Source: Bordetella parapertussis (lineage in GTDB: Bacteria; Pseudomonadota; Gammaproteobacteria; Burkholderiales; Burkholderiaceae_B). Taken from it: a stretch of DNA of 21,019 bases. The translations under genes and the position numbers were made by a program. The stretch is from positions 1 to 21,019 of the forward strand of contig CAMDNZ010000051.1 of the NCBI GenBank assembly GCA_945903445.1, written 5' to 3'. Each line of letters starts with the position of its first letter. Position 1 is the stretch's first letter. A model generated the notes under the pieces. That model searched no databases. It worked only from the letters and a program-made list of their open reading frames with translations, and had not been told where the DNA came from. Shown one piece after another: positions 1 through 6,787 of the stretch.

Positions 1-140
<140 letters not shown>

Positions 141-148
141 TTGTTTGA

Positions 149-190
149 AGTGTCGGCCGGGCGGTGCGCAAGTGCCGCTCTGCCGACATT
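149..190 (+). promoter_or_regulatory. Long hairpin with GCAA tetraloop between tuf and rpsJ
   Basis: TGTCGGC (151-157) pairs with GCCGACA (182-188). After one C/T mismatch the stem continues inward (159-167 with 172-180, including G-U pairs) to a GCAA loop at 168-171. A149-T190 and G150-T189 can extend the base. No T run follows (TTAACTGCC), so it does not look like a standard intrinsic terminator. It could be an RNA-processing or stabilising element, or a regulatory structure for rpsJ. The pairing is read directly; the function is inference. Confidence 0.6.
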
Positions 191-249
191 AACTGCCGCG
201 CAGGGATCGTCCTCTTATCGTTCCTGCCACTCGTTCTTTAGGAATCACC

Positions 250-561
250 ATGAAAAACCAGAAGATCCGCATCCGCTTGAAAGCTTTTGATTACAAGCTG
301 ATCGATCAGTCCGCTGCAGAAATCGTCGAAACCGCCAAGCGCACCGGCGCCGTGGTTCGTGGTCCCGTGCCGCTGCCCACCCGCATTCGGCGCTACGATC
401 TGCTGCGTTCGCCGCACGTCAATAAGACCTCGCGCGACCAGTTCGAGATCCGTACGCACCAGCGCCTGATGGACATCGTCGATCCTACCGACAAGACCGT
501 CGACGCGCTGATGCGCCTGGACTTGCCGGCTGGCGTGGACGTGGAAATCGCACTGCAGTAA
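250..561 (+). CDS. rpsJ: 30S ribosomal protein S10
   Basis: This 103-residue protein matches S10 in length and sequence: it begins MKNQKIRIRLKAFDYKLID, has the central GPVPLPTR motif, and ends with a segment rich in acidic residues and leucine. S10 sits in the head of the 30S subunit and, as NusE, also joins the transcription antitermination complex with NusB. The ATG at 250 follows AGGA at 240-243. In most proteobacteria rpsJ opens the S10 operon and runs straight into rplC. Here a terminator lies 38 bases after the stop and three unrelated genes follow, so rpsJ is probably transcribed with tuf or from a short unit of its own. Identity is certain; the transcript structure is inferred. Confidence 0.98.
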   Translation: MKNQKIRIRLKAFDYKLIDQSAAEIVETAKRTGAVVRGPVPLPTRIRRYDLLRSPHVNKTSRDQFEIRTHQRLMDIVDPTDKTVDALMRLDLPAGVDVEIALQ

Positions 562-598
562 TCGCCGTTACCGGTCTTGTGGCCGGTGCAGCAGATGG

Positions 599-625
599 AG
601 GCCCGCTTCGGCGGGCCTTTGCTTT
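599..625 (+). terminator. Intrinsic terminator after rpsJ
   Basis: An 8-base stem, AGGCCCGC (599-606) with GCGGGCCT (611-618), is closed by a UUCG tetraloop and followed by TTTGCTTT. This is a textbook rho-independent terminator. It separates rpsJ from everything downstream. Confidence 0.9.
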
Positions 626-632
626 GTATTCA

Positions 633-661
633 ATTACAACCGGCCGGACGGCCTGTTTAAT
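633..661 (+). promoter_or_regulatory. Putative promoter of the first barrel gene
   Basis: ATTACA (633-638), a 17-base spacer, then TTTAAT (656-661) in an AT-rich tract. The spacer begins ACCGGCCGGACGG. Similar blocks lie upstream of the two paralogs at 1969 and 3886; TTACAACCGGCCGGACGG here matches 17 of 18 bases at 3887-3904. The distance from the end of the block to the start codon is about 73 bases. Conservation among the three paralogs is the main support; the -10 assignment is tentative. Confidence 0.5.
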
Positions 662-733
662 AATACGCTCGTATGTAAATTGAGTGTTTTATTTGATTTG
701 TTTCGTCTTTATTCGACCGTTGTAAGGATACGT

Positions 734-1819
734 ATGAACCCCCTTTCGATTCGCAGGACGCTGGCTTTCCTGCCCCTGTCCCTACTGTTTGCCGTCGGTG
801 CCAGCCAGGCATCCACGCCTCGCGACATTCGCGGTCTTCAGCATACGGATTACACACGGCTGCCGGGCGTTGGCCTGCTGGTCAACGAATCCATGCTCGG
901 CACGATGGACGAACGCCTGGGCATGGATGCCGACGCGCGCAGCACCGAGCGGAAGTTTTGGCTGCGTTACGGGTCCGAAAGTCAAGGCGGCGGTAAGGGC
1001 GTAAATAATCGCGCTCATGCAGGCGGTCGTTACTCGGCGGTTTCGCTACAGCTGGGCACCGATTTCTATCGTACGAGCACCGACCGCGCGGGCGTGTTCG
1101 CGAGTTTGGGCGCGGGGGGATTCGGTAAATCTGTCGATGTGGGCAAATACTCGTTGGACCGCCCACGCGTATCCGGCTATGGGCTGGGGCTGTACTACAA
1201 CCACAACAGCCTTGCTGGTTGGTACGTCGATGGTGCGATTCTGGTCAGCCGCCTGTCCGGTGGGTATGGCCAGACCGGCACCTACAACCTGGATGGACCC
1301 GGCTCCCCCGTCGCGACTCGGGCGAACACTGCAGATGTAAGTACCACCGCCGTGGCGCTTCAAGGCGAAGTGGGGTATCGGATGTCGTTTAGCAGCGGTG
1401 CTAGTGTCACACCGAAGTTGCGAATCGACCATCATCGTATGCGTTTGGGTACCGCAAAAAACAACCGCATACTCGGCGAGACTCGATACGGCGCCCTGAA
1501 CAAGACTGGGATCTACTACGGCGCGAGATTGGCCCAGGATTGGCCGACCGCAAGCGGCAAAATACGGGTCTGGGTCGAGCCGGGTATCACCCACACGCGC
1601 GGCGCGCGCGTGGCGTTCACTCACATCGACTTCATGGATCAGAACCGCGATGCCGGTACGCGCAATTTGAACGCGACGCGTATTGGTCTGGGCTTAGGCG
1701 TAGAAGGCAGCATTACGCGACCTCAGGATCTCCGCTTGGAAGGGCGTATCAACAGAGCGGTGGGAAAGAGCAATGGGGGGGGGAGCGCAGTCATGGCTTC
1801 ATGGAACATGCGCTTCTGA
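734..1819 (+). CDS. Autotransporter-type outer membrane beta-barrel protein 1 (minimal passenger)
   Basis: Start chosen at ATG 734, not the upstream in-frame ATG at 680, because AAGGA at 724-728 precedes it and the product then opens with a good signal peptide (positive N-terminus, hydrophobic core, cleavage likely after SQA near residue 26). The 361-residue protein then has only about 12 residues before a conserved linker (DYTRLPGVGLLVNESML, 39-55) and a barrel of about 290 residues with alternating aromatic strands, such as LGLYYNH, GWYVDGA and GIYYGARLAQDW. It ends in WNMRF; a C-terminal Phe is the usual BAM recognition signature. It resembles the translocator domain of Bordetella-type autotransporters (Autotransporter beta-domain family) with essentially no passenger. 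Expected location is the outer membrane. Function is unknown; it could be a porin-like or adhesive barrel. It has its own promoter-like block and terminator. Confidence 0.85.
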   Translation: MNPLSIRRTLAFLPLSLLFAVGASQASTPRDIRGLQHTDYTRLPGVGLLVNESMLGTMDERLGMDADARSTERKFWLRYGSESQGGGKGVNNRAHAGGRYSAVSLQLGTDFYRTSTDRAGVFASLGAGGFGKSVDVGKYSLDRPRVSGYGLGLYYNHNSLAGWYVDGAILVSRLSGGYGQTGTYNLDGPGSPVATRANTADVSTTAVALQGEVGYRMSFSSGASVTPKLRIDHHRMRLGTAKNNRILGETRYGALNKTGIYYGARLAQDWPTASGKIRVWVEPGITHTRGARVAFTHIDFMDQNRDAGTRNLNATRIGLGLGVEGSITRPQDLRLEGRINRAVGKSNGGGSAVMASWNMRF

Positions 1820-1831
1820 GTCACATTTGGG

Positions 1832-1852
1832 TATTGGCACAATGTGCCAATA
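1832..1852. repeat. Perfect 9-base inverted repeat after barrel gene 1
   Basis: TATTGGCAC (1832-1840) and GTGCCAATA (1844-1852) are perfect inverted copies with a 3-base AAT loop, 12 bases after the stop codon. No T run follows directly. It stands just before the stronger terminator at 1863 and may be a 3'-end protecting hairpin or a protein-binding dyad. Confidence 0.6.
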
Positions 1853-1862
1853 GTTTGTCATG

Positions 1863-1894
1863 GGGTTGGCCGCATAAGTGGTCAGCCCTTTTTT
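1863..1894 (+). terminator. Intrinsic terminator after barrel gene 1
   Basis: GGGTTGGCC (1863-1871) pairs with GGTCAGCCC (1880-1888) through nine pairs, two of them G-U, around an 8-base loop. TTTTTTGTTTT follows directly. This is a strong rho-independent terminator and makes gene 1 a separate transcription unit. Confidence 0.88.
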
Positions 1895-1968
1895 GTTTTG
1901 GGGCGAACGAGGAGTCTGTTCGCCACACTGCACGGAATGCAGCGTCCAAACCTGCGGCAGTCGTAACA

Positions 1969-1997
1969 TTTACAAACGGGTTGATGTGAAATGTAAA
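1969..1997 (+). promoter_or_regulatory. Putative promoter of the second barrel gene
   Basis: TTTACA (1969-1974), 17 bases, TGTAAA (1992-1997), followed by AATGATCC. The block resembles those at 633 and 3886 (TTACAA, then CGG, then GA) and sits about 76 bases before the ATG at 2073. It is the most divergent of the three. The call rests on the match among paralogs. Confidence 0.45.
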
Positions 1998-2072
1998 AAT
2001 GATCCTTCGTCTGGGGGAAGCCATCTCGTTTTGTGCTTTTGCCTATTGGTTTTTCATCTATTGGATCGTCAC

Positions 2073-3752
2073 ATGACTCACCTCACATTTCGCCGCGCCT
2101 GTACGTGGCTGCCAATGATTCTGGCCACCGCTGGCGGCACTGCTCAAGCTTCGAACAATTTAGCTTCAATACAACGGGAGGCCGAGCAGTTACAGCGTGA
2201 TATCCAGCGCCAAGGCGAACGGATCGAGCGAGTCGGTGCCGATATCGACCGCAGAATGGGGGGGCATATCGCCCGGATCGACCAGATCATCGAGAGGGAG
2301 CGAAACAACCGTGCAGCCTTCGACCAAGCGTTCGCTCAAGACGCGCGCGGCCGTCTACAGAAGATCGAGCGGGTCCGGGTGCGCGCCGAACGCGAGGTCG
2401 AGCAGGCGCGGCAAGCTACTGAAGCGGCCGAAAATGCATTTCAAGCCCAAGCCGTTCGAATCGAGAACGATTCGGGACAGACTGCGGTAGAGAAAACGCA
2501 AGCGCTCGCTACGTTGGCTGCTGCGCGTGATCGTCATTACACCGAGCATCGTGCTGCATTGATGAAGCACCTGGCTCGTTTCAACACCGAGCAGGCCGAA
2601 TTAGAGGCTGCATTTGGGCTGACAAGTAAAGAGATCGCGGCTGCATCCGAATACGACAAATTTGTTCAAACGAACGACAGCGCCAGCCGCAAGGGCGTGC
2701 GCAGGAGTGTGGAGCGTACCGTCGATGAGGCAAACGTCCAGGACGCCCGTTCCTACCGTAGCGATTACACCCGCTTGCAAGGTGCAGGATTACTGCTGAG
2801 CGAATCGATGCTGGGGTCGATGGACGACAGGTGGGGGAGCGGAGCATCGGCCTCGGATACCGACAAGCGCGGATGGGTACGCATCGCCAACGCGTCCGAA
2901 GGCGGCGGTGGCGCAGGCCGTCCGAACGCAGGTTTCCGTAACAATGGCTCGCGCTATCAAGCCGGCGCATTCCAGTTGGGCGCAGATCTGTATCGAACTG
3001 CCAGCGATCGAGCTGGTGTGTTCATGAGTGGCGGCTATAGCAGTTTTGGCAATGGGCCACGGCATGGCGCTAGATTGTTGGAAGTGCCGAATGTGTCGGG
3101 CGTCGCTCTTGGCGGTTACTACAACCACACGAGCGCGACAGGTTGGTATGTGGACGGAGCGATGCAACTGAGCCGACTGCGTGGAGAATTCGGGCAATAC
3201 GGTGAGCGTTTCGTGTTCGACAAAGACACCGCGAATCATCGCGTCGTGCGCAACAACGAAAAAGTGAAAAGCGCCGGAATGGGCTTCGCGCTGCAGGGCG
3301 AAGTCGGCTACCGCTATGCCATGAACCGAGGGGTCAGTATGACGCCCAAACTGCGTCTGGATCACCATCGCATTCGATTGAGCGGCGCGAACGGCACCAA
3401 GGAACTGGGTTCGACGAGCTTCGATAGCCTGGGTAAAACCGGTATTTACTATGCCCTGCGAATGGCCCAAGAGATGGAAACATCACGCGGGACGCTGAAC
3501 CTCTGGGTCGAACCGGGCATCTCGCACACGTTGGGTGCAAAGGCCAAGCAGACGCATACCAACTACTTCGATAAGCGGCGCTTGCAAACCGAGCGCAATC
3601 TGAACGCAACCCGACTGGGTTTGAAGGTCGGCATCGACGGCGACATCACCAAAACGCAGAGTTTGCGTTTCGAGGCCGGTATGACTAAAGGACTCGGGCG
3701 TAAGAACGGAATGGGTCACACCGCCATGGCCGCCTGGAGCTTGAAGTTTTAA
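2073..3752 (+). CDS. Autotransporter-type beta-barrel protein 2 with coiled-coil passenger
   Basis: Start chosen at ATG 2073 with GGA at 2063-2065; the open frame runs back to 1878, but that part overlaps the preceding terminator and would bury the signal peptide. The product is 559 residues: signal peptide 1-26 (cleavage after AQA), then about 27-195 very rich in Glu, Arg, Gln and Ala with heptad-like spacing, a short polar linker, the conserved DYTRLQGAGLLLSESML segment (231-247), and a barrel from about 264 to the terminal AWSLKF. The stretch from 27 to about 240 has no proline or cysteine, as expected for a long helical coiled coil. The barrel is clearly paralogous to its two neighbours; the coiled coil is not shared. 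It probably inserts in the outer membrane and either exposes the helix on the surface or keeps it in the periplasm. The role is not known; adhesion or envelope spacing are guesses. I see no terminator after it, so it may read into gene 3. Confidence 0.85.
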   Translation: MTHLTFRRACTWLPMILATAGGTAQASNNLASIQREAEQLQRDIQRQGERIERVGADIDRRMGGHIARIDQIIERERNNRAAFDQAFAQDARGRLQKIERVRVRAEREVEQARQATEAAENAFQAQAVRIENDSGQTAVEKTQALATLAAARDRHYTEHRAALMKHLARFNTEQAELEAAFGLTSKEIAAASEYDKFVQTNDSASRKGVRRSVERTVDEANVQDARSYRSDYTRLQGAGLLLSESMLGSMDDRWGSGASASDTDKRGWVRIANASEGGGGAGRPNAGFRNNGSRYQAGAFQLGADLYRTASDRAGVFMSGGYSSFGNGPRHGARLLEVPNVSGVALGGYYNHTSATGWYVDGAMQLSRLRGEFGQYGERFVFDKDTANHRVVRNNEKVKSAGMGFALQGEVGYRYAMNRGVSMTPKLRLDHHRIRLSGANGTKELGSTSFDSLGKTGIYYALRMAQEMETSRGTLNLWVEPGISHTLGAKAKQTHTNYFDKRRLQTERNLNATRLGLKVGIDGDITKTQSLRFEAGMTKGLGRKNGMGHTAMAAWSLKF

Positions 3753-3885
3753 GCCATTTATCTCGACTGCGGATGAGATGGGTAGGAGGGAGTGGGCCCA
3801 GGCGTAGGGGTTGGGAAAACGGCGGCCTGTCGCGCTAGCGGCAATACATCATGTCGAGGCCACAAAGGGCGGCAAGGTCAGCATA

Positions 3886-3914
3886 TTTACAACCGGCTGG
3901 ACGGTAGGTGTGAA
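3886..3914 (+). promoter_or_regulatory. Putative promoter of the third barrel gene
   Basis: TTTACA (3886-3891), 17 bases, TGTGAA (3909-3914), then AATATG. The stretch TTACAACCGGCTGGACGG at 3887-3904 differs by one base from 634-651 upstream of gene 1. It lies about 80 bases before the ATG at 3994. The -10 hexamer is poor, so the conserved part may be an activator site instead of, or as well as, a core promoter. Confidence 0.45.
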
Positions 3915-3993
3915 AATATGTTTCGTTTGGCGAGGCAGTGAGCGTAGCTGGACGCATCTCTCATGCACGATTGAATATATTTTGGAACATGTT

Positions 3994-5196
3994 ATGAAAA
4001 AGACTGCACTGCGCCACGCTCTGATGTGGCTATCGGTTCCCGTTGCGTTTGGGGCGGGAGCCGCTCACGCGGTCGAACCCGCACTGTCCAAGTTAGGCTT
4101 GAAGATCCCGACGGGTGCGAGGGTGGTCGCCGACAAGCCGGCAAACGATGGTGCTGGCCGTGCCGCTATGATGGTATCTGCCGATTACTCCCGCTTGCAA
4201 GGTGCCGGGCTGCTGTTAAACGAGACCATGCTGGGCACCATGGACGAACGCCTCGGTATGGATGCCGAGACCCGGAGCACCGAAAAACGCATCTGGGTGC
4301 GGCTCGGCGGCGCCTACCAAAGCGGCGGGGGGCCTAAGGGTAAGACCAGCCACAGCGTCAACGACAAGGGCAGAGGCATCGGTCAATCGAAAGGCCGCTA
4401 TGAAGCCGCCGCACTTCAACTGGGTGGCGATTTCTATCGCACCGCGACCGATCGGGCTGGCGCCTTCGTCAGCATGGGTCGCAGCGACTTCGGCAACGAT
4501 GTTCGTATCGAGGGCAGAAAGTTGAGTGGGCCGCAGGTCGGAGGGGGCGGCATCGGTGTTTACTACAACCACGCCAATCCTGCCGGCTGGTACGTCGATA
4601 CCGCAGCGCAGATCAGCCGCCTAAGGGGCGAGTTCGGCCAGACGGGCGCAGAAGGCGAGCTGAATGCGGATGGATACAGCTCGACCAAACGGATCAAGCG
4701 TCAGGATGCTCGGGCTTCGGGCACGAGCTTCGCGCTACAAGGCGAAGTGGGTTACCGCTATGCCATGAGCAGCGGATTGAGCATGACCCCGAAACTGCGG
4801 CTGGATCACCATCGGGTTCAGTTAGGAACGGCCGAAGGTGCGCGAGCGCTGGGCAAGGTCAAGTACGACGGACTAAGCAAGACGGGCGTCTTTTACGGCG
4901 TGCGCATAGCCCAAGATTGGGACAATGGCCCAGGCAAAGTGCGTGTGTGGGCCGAGCCGGGCATCGCGCACACGATCGGTGCGAAAGCCAAGTACAGCCA
5001 CACCGGCCAGATCAACAACGGCCGGTGGACAGGCGAGCATAATCTGAACGCGACCCGCCTGGCCCTGCGCGTGGGTGTCGAGGGCAACCTCACCAAGCAT
5101 CAGAACCTGCGCCTCGAAGGGGGCATGACCAAGGCGCTGGGCCGAAAGGGTGGCCCGGATGGCGCGGCTATGGCTTCGTGGAACATGGGATTCTGA
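3994..5196 (+). CDS. Autotransporter-type outer membrane beta-barrel protein 3
   Basis: Start chosen at ATG 3994, preceded by TTGGAA at 3982-3987; the in-frame extension back to 3811 lacks a signal sequence. The 400-residue product begins MKKTALRHALMWLSVPVAFG and is probably cleaved after AHA (26). Residues 27-62 form a short non-repetitive passenger, followed by DYSRLQGAGLLLNETML (64-80), MDERLGMDAETRSTEKR, and a barrel of about 300 residues ending WNMGF. It is closer to gene 1 in the linker (LGTMDERLGMDA in both) and closer to gene 2 in parts of the barrel (RLRGEFGQ, LQGEVGYRYAM and MTPKLRLDHHR in both). It is expected in the outer membrane. No catalytic motif was seen. A strong terminator follows, closing the array before rplC. 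Confidence 0.85.
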   Translation: MKKTALRHALMWLSVPVAFGAGAAHAVEPALSKLGLKIPTGARVVADKPANDGAGRAAMMVSADYSRLQGAGLLLNETMLGTMDERLGMDAETRSTEKRIWVRLGGAYQSGGGPKGKTSHSVNDKGRGIGQSKGRYEAAALQLGGDFYRTATDRAGAFVSMGRSDFGNDVRIEGRKLSGPQVGGGGIGVYYNHANPAGWYVDTAAQISRLRGEFGQTGAEGELNADGYSSTKRIKRQDARASGTSFALQGEVGYRYAMSSGLSMTPKLRLDHHRVQLGTAEGARALGKVKYDGLSKTGVFYGVRIAQDWDNGPGKVRVWAEPGIAHTIGAKAKYSHTGQINNGRWTGEHNLNATRLALRVGVEGNLTKHQNLRLEGGMTKALGRKGGPDGAAMASWNMGF

Positions 5197-5238
5197 TCCC
5201 GACAAAGCGTAGCGTCGCTGCTTAGCGACACATTGCAG

Positions 5239-5271
5239 GGGGTTGGTTGCTGACGCAGCTAACCCCTTGTT
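5239..5271 (+). terminator. Intrinsic terminator closing the barrel-gene array
   Basis: GGGGTTGGTTGC (5239-5250) pairs with GCAGCTAACCCC (5255-5266) over 12 positions, two of them G-U, around a TGAC loop; TTGTT follows. A smaller hairpin, GTCGCT-GCTT-AGCGAC (5214-5229), precedes it. It insulates the ribosomal genes from the array. Confidence 0.88.
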
Positions 5272-5296
5272 CCATTTAAAAAAGCCGTGCTATGAT
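5267..5296 (+). promoter_or_regulatory. rplC: Putative promoter of the rplC-rpsQ operon
   Basis: TATGAT at 5291-5296 is a good -10 element. TTGTTC at 5267-5272 with an 18-base spacer is a weak -35 and overlaps the tail of the terminator. Transcription would start near 5303. A promoter is required here because the terminator just upstream blocks read-through. Confidence 0.6.
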
Positions 5297-5302
5297 AGCA
5301 AT

Positions 5303-5476
5303 CTTGCCCTTTGTGGGCAGGTTTCGCTTTGGCGAGTTGGAATGAGTGGCGGTGTTTTGCAACTGCATTTTGCAACAGCGCTGGCACGACATACCAGCCC
5401 CGAACAGTGGGTGCAGGCCATTACCCTGTGCCTTAAATTTAGCCCCGACCAATCGTAGTCGGGAATGGAGAAAACG
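5303..5476 (+). promoter_or_regulatory. rplC: Structured ~174-nt leader of rplC (candidate autoregulatory leader)
   Basis: Four stem-loops can be read. H1: 5303-5309 with 5315-5321 (CTTGCCC/GGGCAGG, one G-U pair). H2: TTGCAA 5357-5362 with TTGCAA 5370-5375. H3: GCTGG 5380-5384 with CCAGC 5394-5398. H4: CCCGAC 5444-5449 with GTCGGG 5458-5463, ending three bases before GGAG (5467-5470), the rplC ribosome binding site. In E. coli an S10-operon leader of about 170 nt lets L4 repress the operon, but it precedes rpsJ. Here a leader of like size precedes rplC. That L4 binds it is inference. Confidence 0.5.
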
Positions 5477-6166
5477 ATGTCGAATCCGACACCCACGCCT
5501 GCCGCCTATCGGCTGGGTCTGGTGGGCCGCAAGGTCGGCATGACCCGCATTTTTACCGATGATGGCGAGTCCATCCCGGTAACCGTGCTGGACGTGTCCA
5601 ACAACCGCGTGGCTCAAGTCAAGTCGCTGGAAACCGACGGTTATGCCGCCGTCCAGCTGGCCTACGGCACCCGTCGCGCCTCGCGCGTGACCAAGCCCGA
5701 AACCGGTCACTTTGCCAAAGCTGGCATCGAAGCCGGTAGCATCCTCAAAGAATTCCGCCTGGATCCCGCACGCGCCGCCGAGTTTTCGGCAGGTAGCGTC
5801 GTTGCCGTGGAAAGCGTGTTCGAAGCCGGCCAACAGGTCGACGTGACGGGCACCACCATCGGTAAGGGTTTCGCCGGCACCATCAAGCGCCACCACTTCG
5901 GTTCGCAACGCGCCTCGCACGGTAACAGCCGTTCGCACCGCGTTCCCGGCTCGATCGGTCAAGCGCAAGATCCGGGTCGCGTGTTTCCGGGTAAGCGCAT
6001 GTCGGGTCACCTGGGTGACGTGCAGCGCACTGCTCAAAACCTCGACGTGGTTCGTGTCGATGCAGAACGCGGTCTGTTGCTGGTCAAGGGCGCTGTCCCC
6101 GGCCATGCAGGCGCGGACATCATCGTTCGTCCCGCCATCAAGGCTCCGGCCAAGAAAGGAGCATAA
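5477..6166 (+). CDS. rplC: 50S ribosomal protein L3
   Basis: L3 is one of the first proteins to bind 23S rRNA; its long loop reaches the peptidyl-transferase centre. The 229-residue product has the LGLVGRKVGMTRIF start region (12-26), the loop, and the GSIGQAQDPGRVFPGKRMSGH region. Q162 in GSIGQ matches the glutamine methylated by PrmB in E. coli L3. ATG 5477 was chosen over the in-frame ATG at 5465 because GGAG (5467-5470) lies six bases upstream of it, and the resulting N-terminus MSNPTPTPAAYR fits Alcaligenaceae L3 as I recall it. It opens the second S10-type unit here, with rplD starting four bases after its last codon. Confidence 0.97.
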   Translation: MSNPTPTPAAYRLGLVGRKVGMTRIFTDDGESIPVTVLDVSNNRVAQVKSLETDGYAAVQLAYGTRRASRVTKPETGHFAKAGIEAGSILKEFRLDPARAAEFSAGSVVAVESVFEAGQQVDVTGTTIGKGFAGTIKRHHFGSQRASHGNSRSHRVPGSIGQAQDPGRVFPGKRMSGHLGDVQRTAQNLDVVRVDAERGLLLVKGAVPGHAGADIIVRPAIKAPAKKGA

Positions 6167-6169
6167 GCC

Positions 6170-6787
6170 ATGGATCTTCAGCTCCTGAACGAACAAGGCC
6201 AAACAGGTACGTTCGCCGCGCCCGACACGGTTTTCGGCCGCGACTACAACGAAGCCCTGATTCACCAGATCGTTGTCGCCTTCCAGGCCAACGCTCGTGG
6301 TGGCAATCGCGCGCAAAAAGACCGTGCCGAAGTCAAGCACAGCACGAAGAAGCCCTGGCGCCAGAAAGGCACCGGCCGCGCTCGTGCCGGTATGACGTCC
6401 TCGCCGATCTGGCGTGGAGGCGGTCGTGCATTCCCCAACTCGCCTGACGAAAATTTCAGCCAGAAGGTCAACAAGAAGATGTATCGCGCGGGTATCCGTT
6501 CGATCCTGTCTCAGTTGGCTCGTGAAGGCCGTATCTCGGTCGTCGAATCGTTCGATCTGGACACCCCCAAGACCCGCGACGCAGCTGCGAAGCTGAAGAG
6601 CCTGGGTCTGGAGTCGGTGCTGATCATCACCGACGCCGTGGACGAAAACGTCTACCTGGCCACGCGCAACCTGCCGCACGTTGCTGTGGTCGAAACGCGT
6701 TACGCCGATCCGCTGTCGCTGGTCCACTACAGACAAGTGCTGATCACCAAGCCGGCTATCGCTCAATTCGAGGAGTTGCTGGGATGA
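6170..6787 (+). CDS. rplD: 50S ribosomal protein L4
   Basis: L4 has a globular domain on the solvent side of the large subunit and a long extended loop that lines the polypeptide exit tunnel near L22. The 205-residue protein has the typical loop, with the KKPWRQKGTGRARAG motif (about 60-74) followed by SPIWRGGGRAFPN. In E. coli L4 is also the repressor of the S10 operon, acting on transcription and translation through the leader RNA. The structured leader at 5303-5476 is the natural place to look for the same control here. AAAGGAG near the end of rplC is its binding site, and the gene overlaps rplW by four bases (ATGA), pointing to coupled translation. Confidence 0.98.
   Translation: MDLQLLNEQGQTGTFAAPDTVFGRDYNEALIHQIVVAFQANARGGNRAQKDRAEVKHSTKKPWRQKGTGRARAGMTSSPIWRGGGRAFPNSPDENFSQKVNKKMYRAGIRSILSQLAREGRISVVESFDLDTPKTRDAAAKLKSLGLESVLIITDAVDENVYLATRNLPHVAVVETRYADPLSLVHYRQVLITKPAIAQFEELLG

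Noticed and set aside
1878..2072. N-terminal extension of barrel gene 2 upstream of ATG 2073
   Set aside because: It begins inside the preceding terminator, spans the putative promoter and would place a Cys-rich stretch ahead of a proper signal peptide.
3828..3843. TGTCGC-GCTA-GCGGCA stem after barrel gene 2 as a terminator
   Set aside because: It is short, includes a G-U pair, has no T run and lies about 75 bases after the stop codon.
3811..3993. N-terminal extension of barrel gene 3 upstream of ATG 3994
   Set aside because: It spans the shared upstream element, and the signal peptide begins at 3994.
5243..5458. Small open frame within the rplC leader as a possible leader peptide
   Set aside because: Its start lies inside the terminator hairpin upstream of the likely transcription start, and it has no ribosome binding site.
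5276..6766. Minus-strand open frame of 496 codons across rplC and rplD
   Set aside because: It is antisense to two certain ribosomal genes in a GC-rich genome; the composition (many His, Arg, Asp, Gly) is that of a shadow frame and no family is recognisable.
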